A stretch of 64,000 bases of DNA, from assembly GCA_954871525.1 (NCBI GenBank), contig OX940863.1, positions 7,540,001 through 7,604,000 on the forward strand. The letters run 5' to 3'. Origin of the DNA: Parietaria judaica. Its lineage: Eukaryota; Streptophyta; Magnoliopsida; Rosales; Urticaceae. Positions 37,129-51,076 of this stretch are shown in pieces (the stretch's first letter is position 1; every line of letters starts with the position of its first letter). Made by a program: the position numbers and the translations under genes. The notes beneath the pieces were generated by a model. The model was not told where the DNA came from. It did no database searches and saw nothing but the letters and a program-made list of their open reading frames with translations.

Positions 37129-40100
37129 ATGATTTTAAAGCTTATACATTGGAATTTGAATATAACAAGAGTTCTCATGCAAAAATATGCAAGGATTAAA
37201 TTGTTGACGAGAAATGCCATACGAAATGCTATAGCATTTCCTATAGCATTTCTTTATTTTACATTTTTTACAACCTTAAATTTCGAACCAATTGAAAAAA
37301 TAATGATTTTATAGCTTATACATTGGAATTTGAATATAACAAGAGTTCTCATGCAAAAATATGCAAGGATTAAGTTGTTGACGAGAAATGCCATAGGAAA
37401 TGCTATAGCATTTCCTATAGCATTTATTTATTTTACATTTTTTACAACCTTAAACAACCAATTGAAAAAATAATGATTTTAAAGCTTATACATTGGAATT
37501 TGAATATAACAAGAGTTCTCATGCAAAAATATGCAAGGATTAAATTGTTGACGAGAAATGCCATAGGAAATGCTATAGCATTTCCTATAGCATTTCTTTA
37601 TTTTACATTTTTTACAACCTTAAATTTCGAACCAATTGAAAAAATAATGATTTTTGGGATTATACATTGGAATTTTAATATTACAAGCGTTCTCATTCAA
37701 AAATATGCAAGTATTAAATTATTGACGTTAAATTCCATAGGAAATGCTATAGCATTTCCTATAGCATTTCTTTATTTTACATTGTTTACGACCTAAAAGT
37801 CGAACCAATTGAAAAAATAATGATTTTAAAGCTTATACATTGGAATTTGAATATAACAAGAGTTCTCATGCAAAAATATGCAAGGATTAAATTGTTGACG
37901 AGAAATGCCATAGGATAGCATTTCTTTATTTTACATTTTTTACAACCTTAAATTTCGAACCAATTGAAAAAATAAGTATTTTAGGGCTTATACATTTGAA
38001 TTTGAATATAACAAGAGTTCTCATGCAAAAATATGCAAGGATTAAATTGTTGACGAGAAATGCCATAGAAAATGCTATAGCATTTCCTATAGCATTTCTT
38101 TATTTTACATTTTTTACAACCTTAAATTTTGAACCAATTGAAAAAATAAGTATTTTAGGGCTTATACATTGGAATTTGAATATGACAAGAGTTCTCATGC
38201 AAAAATATGCAAGGATTAAATTGTTGACGAGAAATGCCATACGAAATGCTATAGCATTTCCTATAGCATTTCTTTATTTTACATTTTTTACAACCTTAAA
38301 TTTCGAACCAATTGAAAAAATAATAATTTTAAAGCTTATACATTGGAATTTGAATATAACAAGAGTTCTCATGCAAAAATATGCAAGGATTAAGTTGTTG
38401 ACGAGAAATGCCATAGGAAATGCTACAGCATTTCCTATAGCATTTATTTATTTTACATTTTTTACAACCTTAAATTTTTAACCAATTGAAAAAATAATGA
38501 TTTTAAAGCTTATACATTGGAATTTGAATATAACAAGAGTTCTCATGCAAAAATATGCAAGGATTATATTGTTGACGAGAAATGCCATAGGAAATGTTAT
38601 AGCATTTCCTACAGCATTTCTTTATTTTACATTTTTTACAACCTTAAATTTCGAACCATTTGAAAAAATAATTATTTTAGGGCTTATACATTGGAAATTT
38701 AATATAACAAGAGTTCTTATGCAAAAATATGCAAGGATTAAATTGTAGACGAGAAATGCGATAGGAAATGCTATAGCATTTCCTATAGCATTTCTTTATT
38801 TTACATTTTTTACAACCTTAAATTTAGAACCAATTGAAAAAATAATTATTTTAGGGATTATACATTGGAATTTTAATATTACAAGAGTTCTCATTCAAAA
38901 ATATGCAAGGATTAAATTATTGACGTTAAATTCCATAGGAAATGCTATAGCATTTCCTATAGCATTTCTTTATTTTACATTGTTTACGACCTAAAAGTCG
39001 AACCAATTGAAAAAATAATGATTTTAAAGCTTATACATTGGAATTTGAATATAACAAGAGTTCTCATGCAAAAATATGCAAGGATTAAATTGTTGACGAG
39101 AAATGCCATACGAAATGCTATAGCATTTCCTATAGCATTTCTTTATTTTACATTTTTTACAACCTTAAATTTCGAACCAATTGAAAAAATAATGATTTTA
39201 TAGCTTATACATTGGAATTTGAATATAACAAGAGTTCTCATGCAAAAATATGCAAGGATTAAGTTGTTGACGAGAAATGCCATAGGAAATGCTATAGCAT
39301 TTCCTATAGCATTTATTTATTTTACATTTTTTACAACCTTAAACAACCAATTGAAAAAATAATGATTTTAAAGCTTATACATTGGAATTTGAATATAACA
39401 AGAGTTCTCATGCAAAAATATGCAAGGATTAAATTGTTGACGAGAAATGCCATAGGAAATGCTATAGCATTTCCTATAGCATTTCTTTATTTTACATTTT
39501 TTACAACCTTAAATTTCGAACCAATTGAAAAAATAATGATTTTTGGGATTATACATTGGAATTTTAATATTACAAGCGTTCTCATTCAAAAATATGCAAG
39601 TATTAAATTATTGACGTTAAATTCCATAGGAAATGCTATAGCATTTCCTATAGCATTTCTTTATTTTACATTGTTTACGACCTAAAAGTCGAACCAATTG
39701 AAAAAATAATGATTTTAAAGCTTATACATTGGAATTTGAATATAACAAGAGTTCTCATGCAAAAATATGCAAGGATTAAATTGTTGACGAGAAATGCCAT
39801 AGGAAATGCTATAGCATTTCCTATAGCATTTCTTTATTTTACATTTTTTACAACCTTAAATTTCGAACCAATTGAAAAAATAAGTATTTTAGGGCTTATA
39901 CATTTGAATTTGAATATAACAAGAGTTCTCATGCAAAAATATGCAAGGATTAAATTGTTGACGAGAAATGCCATAGAAAATGCTATAGCATTTCCTATAG
40001 CATTTCTTTATTTTACATTTTTTACAACCTTAAATTTTGAACCAATTGAAAAAATAAGTATTTTAGGGCTTATACATTGGAATTTGAATATGACAAGAGT

Positions 40101-43100
40101 TCTCATGCAAAAATATGCAAGGATTAAATTGTTGACGAGAAATGCCATACGAAATGCTATAGCATTTCCTATAGCATTTCTTTATTTTACATTTTTTACA
40201 ACCTTAAATTTCGAACCAATTGAAAAAATAATAATTTTAAAGCTTATACATTGGAATTTGAATATAACAAGAGTTCTCATGCAAAAATATGCAAGGATTA
40301 AGTTGTTGACGAGAAATGCCATAGGAAATGCTATAGCATTTCCTATAGCATTTATTTATTTTACATTTTTTACAACCTTAAATTTTTAACCAATTGAAAA
40401 AATAATGATTTTAAAGCTTATACATTGGAATTTGAATATAACAAGAGTTCTCATGCAAAAATATGCAAGGATTATATTGTTGACGAGAAATGCCATAGGA
40501 AATGTTATAGCATTTCCTACAACATTTCTTTATTTTACATTTTTTACAACCTTAAATTTCGAACCATTTGAAAAAATAATTATTTTAGGGCTTATACATT
40601 GGAAATTTAATATAACAAGAGTTCTTATGCAAAAATATGCAAGGATTAAATTGTAGACGAGAAATGCGATAGGAAATGCTATAGCATTTCCTATAGCATT
40701 TCTTTATTTTACATTTTTTACAACCTTAAATTTAGAACCAATTGAAAAAATAATTATTTTAGGGATTATACATTGGAATTTTAATATTACAAGAGTTCTC
40801 ATTCAAAAATATGCAAGGATTAAATTATTGACGTTAAATTCCATAGGAAATGCTATAGCATTTCCTATAGCATTTCTTTATTTTACATTGTTTACTACCT
40901 AAAAGTCGAACCAATTGAAAAAATAATGATTTTAAAGCTTATACATTGGAATTTGAATATAACAAGAGTTCTCATGCAAAAATATGCAAGGATTAAATTG
41001 TTGACGAGAAATGCCATACGAAATGCTATAGCATTTCCTATAGCATTTCTTTATTTTACATTTTTTACAACCTTAAATTTCGAACCAATTGAAAAAATAA
41101 TGATTTTATAGCTTATACATTGGAATTTGAATATAACAAGAGTTCTCATGCAAAAATATGCAAGGATTAAGTTGTTGACGAGAAATGCCATAGGAAATGC
41201 TATAGCATTTCCTATAGCATTTATTTATTTTACATTTTTTACAACCTTAAACAACCAATTGAAAAAATAATGATTTTAAAGCTTATACATTGGAATTTGA
41301 ATATAACAAGAGTTCTCATGCAAAAATATGCAAGGATTAAATTGTTGACGAGAAATGCCATAGGAAATGCTATAGCATTTCCTATAGCATTTCTTTATTT
41401 TACATTTTTTACAACCTTAAATTTCGAACCAATTGAAAAAATAATGATTTTTGGGATTATACATTGGAATTTTAATATTACAAGCGTTCTCATTCAAAAA
41501 TATGCAAGTATTAAATTATTGACGTTAAATTCCATAGGAAATGCTATAGCATTTCCTATAGCATTTCTTTATTTTACATTGTTTACGACCTAAAAGTCGA
41601 ACCAATTGAAAAAATAATGATTTTAAAGCTTATACATTGGAATTTGAATATAACAAGAGTTCTCATGCAAAAATATGCAAGGATTAAATTGTTGACGAGA
41701 AATGCCATAGGAAATGCTATAGCATTTCCTATAGCATTTCTTTATTTTACATTTTTTACAACCTTAAATTTCGAACCAATTGAAAAAATAAGTATTTTAG
41801 GGCTTATACATTTGAATTTGAATATAACAAGAGTTCTCATGCAAAAATATGCAAGGATTAAATTGTTGACGAGAAATGCCATAGAAAATGCTATAGCATT
41901 TCCTATAGCATTTCTTTATTTTACATTTTTTACAACCTTAAATTTTGAACCAATTGAAAAAATAAGTATTTTAGGGCTTATACATTGGAATTTGAATATG
42001 ACAAGAGTTCTCATGCAAAAATATGCAAGGATTAAATTGTTGACGAGAAATGCCATACGAAATACTATAGCATTTCCTATAGCATTTCTTTATTTTACAT
42101 TTTTTACAACCTTAAATTTCGAACCAATTGAAAAAATAATAATTTTAAAGCTTATACATTGGAATTTGAATATAACAAGAGTTCTCATGCAAAAATATGC
42201 AAGGATTAAGTTGTTGACGAGAAATGCCATAGGAAATGCTATAGCATTTCCTATAGCATTTATTTATTTTACATTTTTTACAACCTTAAATTTTGAACCA
42301 ATTGAAAAAATAATGATTTTAAAGCTTATACATTGGAATTTGAATATAACAAGAGTTCTCATGCAAAAATATGCAAGGATTATATTGTTGACGAGAAATG
42401 CCATAGGAAATGTTATAGCATTTCCTATAGCATTTCTTTATTTTACATTTTTTACAACCTTAAATTTCGAACCATTTGAAAAAATAATTATTTTAGGGCT
42501 TATACATTGGAAATTTAATATAACAAGAGTTCTTATGCAAAAATATGCAAGGATTAAATTGTAGACGAGAAATGCTATAGGAAATGCTATAGCATTTCCT
42601 ATAGCATTTCTTTATTTTACATTTTTTACAACCTTAAATTTCGAACCAATTGAAAAAATAATGATTTTTGGGATTGTACATTGGAATTTTAATATTACAA
42701 GCGTTCTCATTCAAAAATATGCAAGTATTAAATTATTGACGTTAAATTCCATAGGAAATGCTATAGCATTTCCTATAGCATTTCTTTATTTTACATTGTT
42801 TACGACCTAAAAGTCGAACCAATTGAAAAAATAATGATTTTAAAGCTTATACATTGGAATTTGAATATAACAAGAGTTCTCATGCAAAAATATGCAAGGA
42901 TTAAATTGTTGACGAGAAATGCCATAGGAAATGCTATAGCATTTCCTATAGCATTTCTTTATTTTACATTTTTTACAACCTTAAATTTCGAACCAATTGA
43001 AAAAATAAGTATTTTAGGGCTTATACATTTGAATTTGAATATAACAAGAGTTCTCATGCAAAAATATGCAAGGATTAAATTGTTGACGAGAAATGCCATA

Positions 43101-44050
43101 GAAAATGCTATAGCATTTCCTATAGCATTTCTTTATTTTACATTTTTTACAACCTTAAATTTTTAACCAATTGAAAAAATAAGTATTTTAGGGCTTATAC
43201 ATTGGAATTTGAATATGACAAGAGTTCTCATGCAAAAATATGCAAGGATTAAATTGTTGACGAGAAATGCGATACGAAATGCTATAGCATTTCCTATAGC
43301 ATTTCTTTATTTTACATTTTTTACAACCTTAAATTTCGAACCAATTGAAAAAATAATAATTTTAAAGCTTATACATTGGAATTTGAATATAACAAGAGTT
43401 CTCATGCAAAAATATGCAAGGATTAAGTTGTTGACGAGAAATGCCATAGGAAATGATATAGCATTTCCTATAGCATTTATTTATTTTACATTTTTTACAA
43501 CCTTAAATTTTGAACCAATTGAAAAAATAATAATTTTAAAGCTTATACATTGGAATTTGAATATAACAAGAGTTCTCATGCAAAAATATGCAAGGATTAT
43601 ATTGTTGACGAGAAATGCCATAGGAAATGTTATAGCATTTCCTATAGCATTTCTTTATTTTACATTTTTTACAACCTTAAATTTCGAACCATTTGAAAAA
43701 ATAATTATTTTAGGGCTTATACATTGGAAATTTAATATAACAAGAGTTCTTATGCAAAAATATGCAAGGATTAAATTGTAGACGAGAAATGCGATAGGAA
43801 ATGCTATAGCATTTCCTATAGCATTTCTTTATTTTACATTTTTTACAACCTTAAATTTAGAACCAATTGAAAAAATAATTATTTTAGGGATTATACATTG
43901 GAATTTTAATATTACAAGAGTTCTCATTCAAAAATATGCAAGGATTAAATTATTGACGTTAAATTCCATAGGAAATGCTATAGCATTTCCTATAGCATTT
44001 CTTTATTTTACATTGTTTACGACCTAAAAGTCGAACCAATTGAAAAAATA
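37129..44050. repeat. Higher-order repeat C, 1908-bp 11-mer
   Basis: Unit starts at 37129, 39018, 40926 and 42834 give lengths of 1889, 1908 and 1908 bp, then a shortened 1217-bp unit (seven monomers) to 44050. 1908 is 11 x 174 minus 6. The first unit lacks 19 more bases at about 37915. Private marks repeat in each full unit: CCTTAAACAACC (loss of bases in the TTTCGAACC region), TTTTTGGGATTATAC, GGTTGAAT-type changes such as TACATTTGAATTTG, and TTGTAGACGAG. The second and third units are nearly identical. The fourth has lost four monomers. Confidence 0.9.
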
Positions 44051-46128
44051 ATGATTTTAAAGCTTATACATTGGAATTTGAATATAACAAGAGTTCTCAT
44101 GCAAAAATATGCAAGGATTAAATTGTTGACGAGAAATGCCATACGAAATGCTATAGCATTTCCTATAGCATTTCTTTATTTTACATTTTTTACAACCTTA
44201 AATTTCGAACCAATTGAAAAAATAATGATTTTATAGCTTATACATTGGAATTTGAATATAACAAGAGTTCTCATGCAAAAATATGCAAGGATTAAGTTGT
44301 TGACGAGAAATGCCATAGGAAATGCTATAGCATTTCCTATAGCATTTATTTATTTTACATTTTTTATAACCTTAAATTTTGAACCAATTGAAAAAATATT
44401 GATTTTAAAGCTTATATATTGGAATTTTAATATAACAAGAGTTCTCATGCAAAAATATGAAAGGATTAAATTGTTGACGAGAAATGCCATAGGAAATGCT
44501 ATAGCATTTCCTATAGCATTTATTTATTTTACATTTTTTACAACCTTAAATTTTGAACCAATTGAAAAAATAATGATTTTAAAGCTTATACATTGGAATT
44601 TGAATATAACAAGAGTTCTCATGCAAAAATATGCAAGGATTAAATTGTTGATGAGAAATGCCATAGGAAATGCTATAGCATTTCCTATAGCATTTCTTTA
44701 TTTTACATTTTTTACAACCTTAAATTTCGAACCAATTGAAAAAATAATGATTTTTGGGATTATACATTGGAATTTTAATATTACAAGCGTTCTCATTCAA
44801 AAATATGCAAGGATTAAATTATTGACGTTAAATTCCATAGTAAATGCTATAGCATTTCCTATAGCATTTCTTTATTTTACATTGTTTACGACCTAAAAGT
44901 CGAGCCAATTGAAAAAATAATGATTTTAAAGCTTATACATTGGAATTTGAATATAACAAGAGTTCTCATGCAAAAATATGCAAGGATTAAATTGTTGACG
45001 AGAAATGCCATAGGAAATGCTATAGCATTTCCTATAGCATTTCTTTATTTTACATTTTTTACGACCTTAAATTTCGAACCAATTTAAAAAATAAGTATTT
45101 TAGGGCTTATACATTGGAATTTGAATATAACAAGAGTTCTCATGCAAAAATATGCAAGGATTAAATTGTTGACGAGAAATGCCATAGGAAATGCTATAGC
45201 ATTTCCTATAGCATTTCTTTATTTTACATTTTTTACAACCTTAAATTTTGAACCAATTGAAAAAATAAGTATTTTAGGGCTTATACATTGGAATTTGAAT
45301 AGAACAAGAGTTCTCATGCAAAAATATGCAAGGATTAAATTGTTGACGAGAAATGCCATAGGAAATGCTATAGCATTTCCTATAGCATTTCTTTATTTTA
45401 CATTTTTTACAACCTTAAATTTTGAACCAATTGAAAAAATAAGTATTTTAGGGCTTATACATTGGAATTTGAATATAACAAGAGTTCTCATGCAAAAATA
45501 TGCAAGGATTAAATTGTTGACGAGAAATGCCATACGAAATGCTATAGCATTTCCTATAGCATTTCTTTATTTTACATTTTTTACAACCTTAAATTTCGAA
45601 CCAATTGAAAAAATAATGATTTTAAAGCTTATACATTGGAATTTGAATATAACAAGAGTTCTCATGCAAAAATATGCAAGGATTAAGTTGTTGACGAGAA
45701 ATGCCATAGGAAATTAGCATTTATTTATTTTACATTTTTTACAACCTTAAATTTTGAACCAATTGAAAAAATAATGATTTTAAAGCTTATACATTGGAAT
45801 TTGAATATAACAAGAGTTCTCATGCAAAAATATGCAAGGATTAAATTGTTGACGAGAAATGCCATAGGAAATGCTATAGCATTTCCTATAGCATTTCTTT
45901 ATTTTACATTTTTTACAACCTTAAATTTTGAACCAATTGAAAAAATAAGTATTTTAGGGCTTATACATTGGAATTTGAATATAACAAGAGTTCTCATGCA
46001 AAAATATGCAAGGATTAAATTGTTGACGAGAAATGCCATACGAAATGCTATAGCATTTCCTATAGCATTTCTTTATTTTACATTTTTTACAACCTTAAAT
46101 TTCGAAACAATTGAAAAAATAATGATTT
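44051..46128. repeat. Irregular satellite block between HORs
   Basis: About twelve monomers of the same types as the 11-mer but in another order. Includes a short monomer at about 45713 missing the palindrome right half (GGAAATTAGCATTTATTT) and three successive monomers with AAATAAGTATTTTAGGG. No long exact period seen. Confidence 0.7.
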
Positions 46129-48868
46129 TAAAGCTTATACATTGGAATTTGAATATAACAAGAGTTCTCATGCAAAAATATGCAAGGATTAAGTTGTTGA
46201 CGAGAAATGCCATAGGAAATGCTATAGCATTTCCTATAGCATTTATTTATTTTACATTTTTTACAACCTTAAATTTTGAACCAATTGAAAAAATAATGAT
46301 TTTAAAGCTTATACATTGGAATTTGAATATAACAAGAGTTCTCATGCAAAAATATGCAAGGATTATATTGTTGACGAGAAATGCCATAGGAAATGCTATA
46401 GCATTTCCTATAGCATTTCTTTATTTTACATTTTTTACAACCTTAAATTTTGAACCATTTGAAAAAATAATTATTTTAGGGCTTATACATTAGAAATTTA
46501 ATATAACAAGAGTTCTTATGCAAAAATATGCAAGGATTAAATTGTAGACGAGAAATGCGATAGGAAATGCTATAGCATTTCCTATAGCATTTCTTTATTT
46601 TACATTTTTTACAACCTTAAATTTCGAACCAATTGAAAAAATAATTATTTTAGGGATTATACATTGGAATTTTAATATTACAAGCGTTCTCATTCAAAAA
46701 TATGCAAGGATTAAATTATTGACGTTAAATTCCATAGGAAATGCTATAGCATTTCCTATAGCATTTCTTTATTTTACATTGTTTACGACCTAAAAGTCGA
46801 ACCAATTGAAAAAATAATGATTTTAAAGCTTATACATTGGAATTTGAATATAACAAGAGTTCTCATGCAAAAATATGCAAGGATTAAATTGTTGACGAGA
46901 AATGCCATACGAAATGCTAAAGCATTTCCTATAGCATTTCTTTATTTTACATTTTTTACAACCTTAAATTTCGAACCAATTGAAAAATAATTATTTTAGG
47001 GTTTATACATTGGAATTTGAATATAACAAGAGTTCTCATGCAAAAATATGCAAGGACTAAATTGTTGACGAGAAATGCCATAGGAAATGCTATAGCATTT
47101 CCTATAGCATTTCTTTATTTTACATTTTTTACAACCTTAAATTTTGAACCAATTGAAAAAATAATGATTTTAGGGCTTATACATTGGAATTTAATAATAC
47201 AGGCGTTCTCATGCAAAAATATGCAAGGATTAAATTGTTGACGTTAAATTCCATAGCATTTCCTATAGCATTTCTTTATTTTACATTTTTTACAACCTTA
47301 AATTTCGAACCAATTGAAAAAATAATGATTTTAGGGCTTATACATTGTAATTTGAATATAAATAGAGTTCTCATTCAAAAATATGCAAGGATTAAATTGT
47401 TGACGAGAAATGCCATACGAAATGCTATAGCATTTCCTATAGCATTTCTTTATTTTACATTTTTTACAACCTTAAATTTCGAACCAATTGAAAAAATAAT
47501 GATTTTAAAGCTTATACATTGGAATTTGAATATAACAAGAGTTCTCATGCAAAAATATGCAAGGATTAAGTTGTTGACGAGAAATGCCATAGGAAATGCT
47601 ATAGCATTTATTTATTTTACATTTTTTACAACCTTAAATTTTGAACCAATTGAAAAAATAATGATTTTAAAGCTTATACATTGGAATTTGAATATAACAA
47701 GAGTTCTCATGCAAAAATATGCAAGGATTATATTGTTGACGAGAAATGCCATAGGAAATGCTATAGCATTTCCTATAGCATTTCTTTATTTTACATTTTT
47801 TACAACCTTAAATTTTGAACCATTTGAAAAAATAATTATTTTAGGGCTTATAGATTGGAAATTTAATATAACAAGAGTTCTTATGCAAAAATATGCAAGG
47901 ATTAAATTGTAGACGAGAAATGCCATAGGAAATGCTATAGCGTTTCCTATAGCACTTCTTTATTTTACATTTTTTACAACCTTAAATTTCGAACCAATTG
48001 AAAAAAGAATTATTTTAGGGATTATACATTGGAATTTTAATATTACAAGAGTTCTCATTCAAAAATATGCAAGGATTAAATTATTGACGTTAAATTCCAT
48101 AGGAAATGCTATAGCATTTCCTATAGCATTTCTTTATTTTACATTGTTTACGACCTAAAAGTCGAACCAATTGAAAAAATAATGATTTTAAAGCTTATAC
48201 ATTGGAATTTGAATATAACAAGAGTTCTCATGCAAAAATATGCAAGGATTAAATTGTTGACGAGAAATGCCATACGAAATGCTAAAGCATTTCCTATAGC
48301 ATTTCTTTATTTTACATTTTTTACAACCTTAAATTTCGAACCAATTGAAAAATAATTATTTTAGGGTTTATACATTGGAATTTGAATATAACAAGAGTTC
48401 TCATGCAAAAATATGCAAGGACTAAATTGTTGACGAGAAATGCCATAGGAAATGCTATAGCATTTCCTATAGCATTTCTTTATTTTACATTTTTTACAAC
48501 CTTAAATTTTGAACCAATTGAAAAAATAATGATTTTAGGGCTTATACATTGGAATTTAATAATACAGGCGTTCTCATGCAAAAATATGCAAGGATTAAAT
48601 TGTTGACGTTAAATTCCATAGGAAATGCTATAGCATTTCTTTATTTTACATTTTTTACAACCTTAAATTTCGAACCAATTGAAAAAATAATGATTTTAGG
48701 GCTTATACATTGTAATTTGAATATAAATAGAGTTCTCATTCAAAAATATGCAAGGATTAAATTGTTGACGAGAAATGCCATACGAAATGCTATAGCATTT
48801 CCTATAGCATTTCTTTATTTTACATTTTTTACAACCTTAAATTTCGAACCAATTGAAAAAATAATGAT
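46129..48868. repeat. Higher-order repeat D, pair of 8-mers about 1365-1376 bp
   Basis: Landmarks at 47017 and 47184 recur at 48382 and 48549, an offset of 1365 bp. Private marks are shared: GAAATGCTAAAGCATTTCC, a TGGAATTTAATAATACAGGC monomer, ATGCAAGGACTAAATTG, and the ATTGTAATTTGAATATAAAT monomer with CTCATTC. The offset is 1376 before the point where one 12-bp internal copy is lost near 47608. The monomer at about 47258 has lost a further 12 bp relative to its twin. Confidence 0.8.
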
Positions 48869-51076
48869 TTTAAAGCTTATACATTGGAATTTGAATATAA
48901 CAAGAGTTCTCATGCAAAAATATGCAAGGATTAAGTTGTTGACGAGAAATGCCATAGGAAATGCTATAGCATTTCTTTATTTTACATTTTTTACAACCTT
49001 AAATTTTGAACCAATTGAAAAAATAATGATTTTAAAGCTTATACATTGGAATTTGAATATAACAAGAGTTCTCATGCAAAAATATGCAAGGATTAAATTG
49101 TTGACGAGAAATGCCATAGGAAATGCTATAGCATTTCCTATAGCATTTCTTTATTTTACATTTTTTACAACCTTAAATTTCGAAACAATTGAAAAAATAA
49201 TGATTTTAGGGATTATACATTGGAATTTTAATATTACAAGCGTTCTCATTAAAAAATATGCAAGGATTAAATTGTTGACGTTAAATTCCATGGGAAATGC
49301 TATCGCATTTCCTATAGCATTTCTTTATTTTACATTGTTTACGACCTAAAAGTCGAACCAATCGAAAAAATAATGATTTTAAAGCTTATACATTGGAATT
49401 TGAATATAACAAGAGTTATCATGCAAAAATATGCAAGGATTAAATTGTTGACGAGAAATGCCATACGAAATGCTATAGCATTTCCTATAGCATTTCTTTA
49501 TTTTACATTTTTTACAACCTTAAATTTCGAACCAATTGAAAAAAAAAATGATTTTAAAGCTTATACATTGGAATTTGAATATAACAAGAGTTCTCATGAA
49601 AAAATATGCAAGGATTAAATTGTTGACGAGAAAAGCCATAGGAAATGCTATAACATTTATTTATTTTACATTTTTTACAACCTTAAATTTCGAACCAATT
49701 TAAAAAATAATGATTTTAGGGCTTATACATTGTAATTTGAATATAAATAGAGTTCTCATGAAAAAGTATGCAAGGATTAAATTGTTGACGAGAAATGCCA
49801 TAGGAAATGCTATAGCATTTCCTATAGCATTTCTTTATTTTACATTTTTTACAACCTTAAATTTCGAAACAATTGAAAAAATAATGATTTTAGGGTTTAT
49901 ACATTGGAATTTGAATATAACAAGAGTTCTCATGCAAAAATATGCAAGGATTAAATTGTTGATGAGAAATGCCATAGGAAATGCTATAGCATTTCCCATA
50001 GCATTTCTTTATTTTACATTTTTTACAACCTTAAATATCGAACCAATTGAAAAAATAATGATTTTAAAGCTTATACATTGGAATTTTAATATAACAAGAG
50101 TTCTCATGCAAAAATATGCAAGGATTAAATTGTTGACGAGAAATGCCATACGAAATGCTATAGCATTTCCTATAGCATTTCTTTATTTTACATTTTTTAC
50201 AACCTTAAATTTCAAACCAGATGAAAAATAAATTATTTTAAAGCTTATACATTGGAATTTGAATATAACAAGAGTTCTCATGCAAAAATATGCAAGGATT
50301 AAATTGTTGACGAGAAATGCCATAGGAAATGCTATAGCGTTTCCTATAACACTTCTTTATTTTACATTTTTTACAACCTTAAATTTCGAACCATTTGAAA
50401 AAATAATGATTTTAGGGCTTATACATTGGAATTTTAATATAACAAGAGTTCTCATGCAAAAATATGCAAGGATTATATTGTTGACGAGAAATGCCATAGG
50501 AAATGCTATAGCATTTCTTTATTTTACATTTTTTACAACCTTAAATTTCGAACCAATTGAAAAAATAATGATTTTAAAGCTTATACATTGGAATTTGAAT
50601 ATAACAAGATTTCTCATGCAAAAATATGCAAGGATTAAATTGTTGACGAGAAATGCCATACGAAATGCTGAAGCATTTCCTATAACATTTCTTTATTTTA
50701 CATTTTTTACAACCTTAAATTTCAAACCAGATAAAAAATAAATGATTTTAAAGCTTATACATTGGAATTTGAATATAACAAGAGTTCTCATGCAAAAATA
50801 TGCAAGGATTAAATTGTTGACGAGAAATGCCATAGGAAATGCTATAGCATTTCCTATAGCATTTCTTTATTTTACATTTTTTACAACCTTAAATTTCGAA
50901 CCAATTGAAAAAATAATGATTTTAGGGCTTATACATTGGAATTTAATATTACAAGCGTTCTCATGCAAAAATATGCAAGGATTAAATTGTTGACGTTAAA
51001 TTCCATAGGAAATGCTATAGCATTTCTTTATTTTACATTGTTTAGGACCTAATATTTCAAACCAGATAAAAAATAA
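48869..51076. repeat. Irregular satellite block leading into the 8-mer HOR
   Basis: About thirteen monomers of mixed type. First AAACCAGATGAAAAATAAAT monomers (about 50213) and first 12-bp-contracted monomers of the type fixed in the following HOR. Single-base changes such as AATTGAAAAAAAAAATG at about 49540 are private. Confidence 0.65.
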
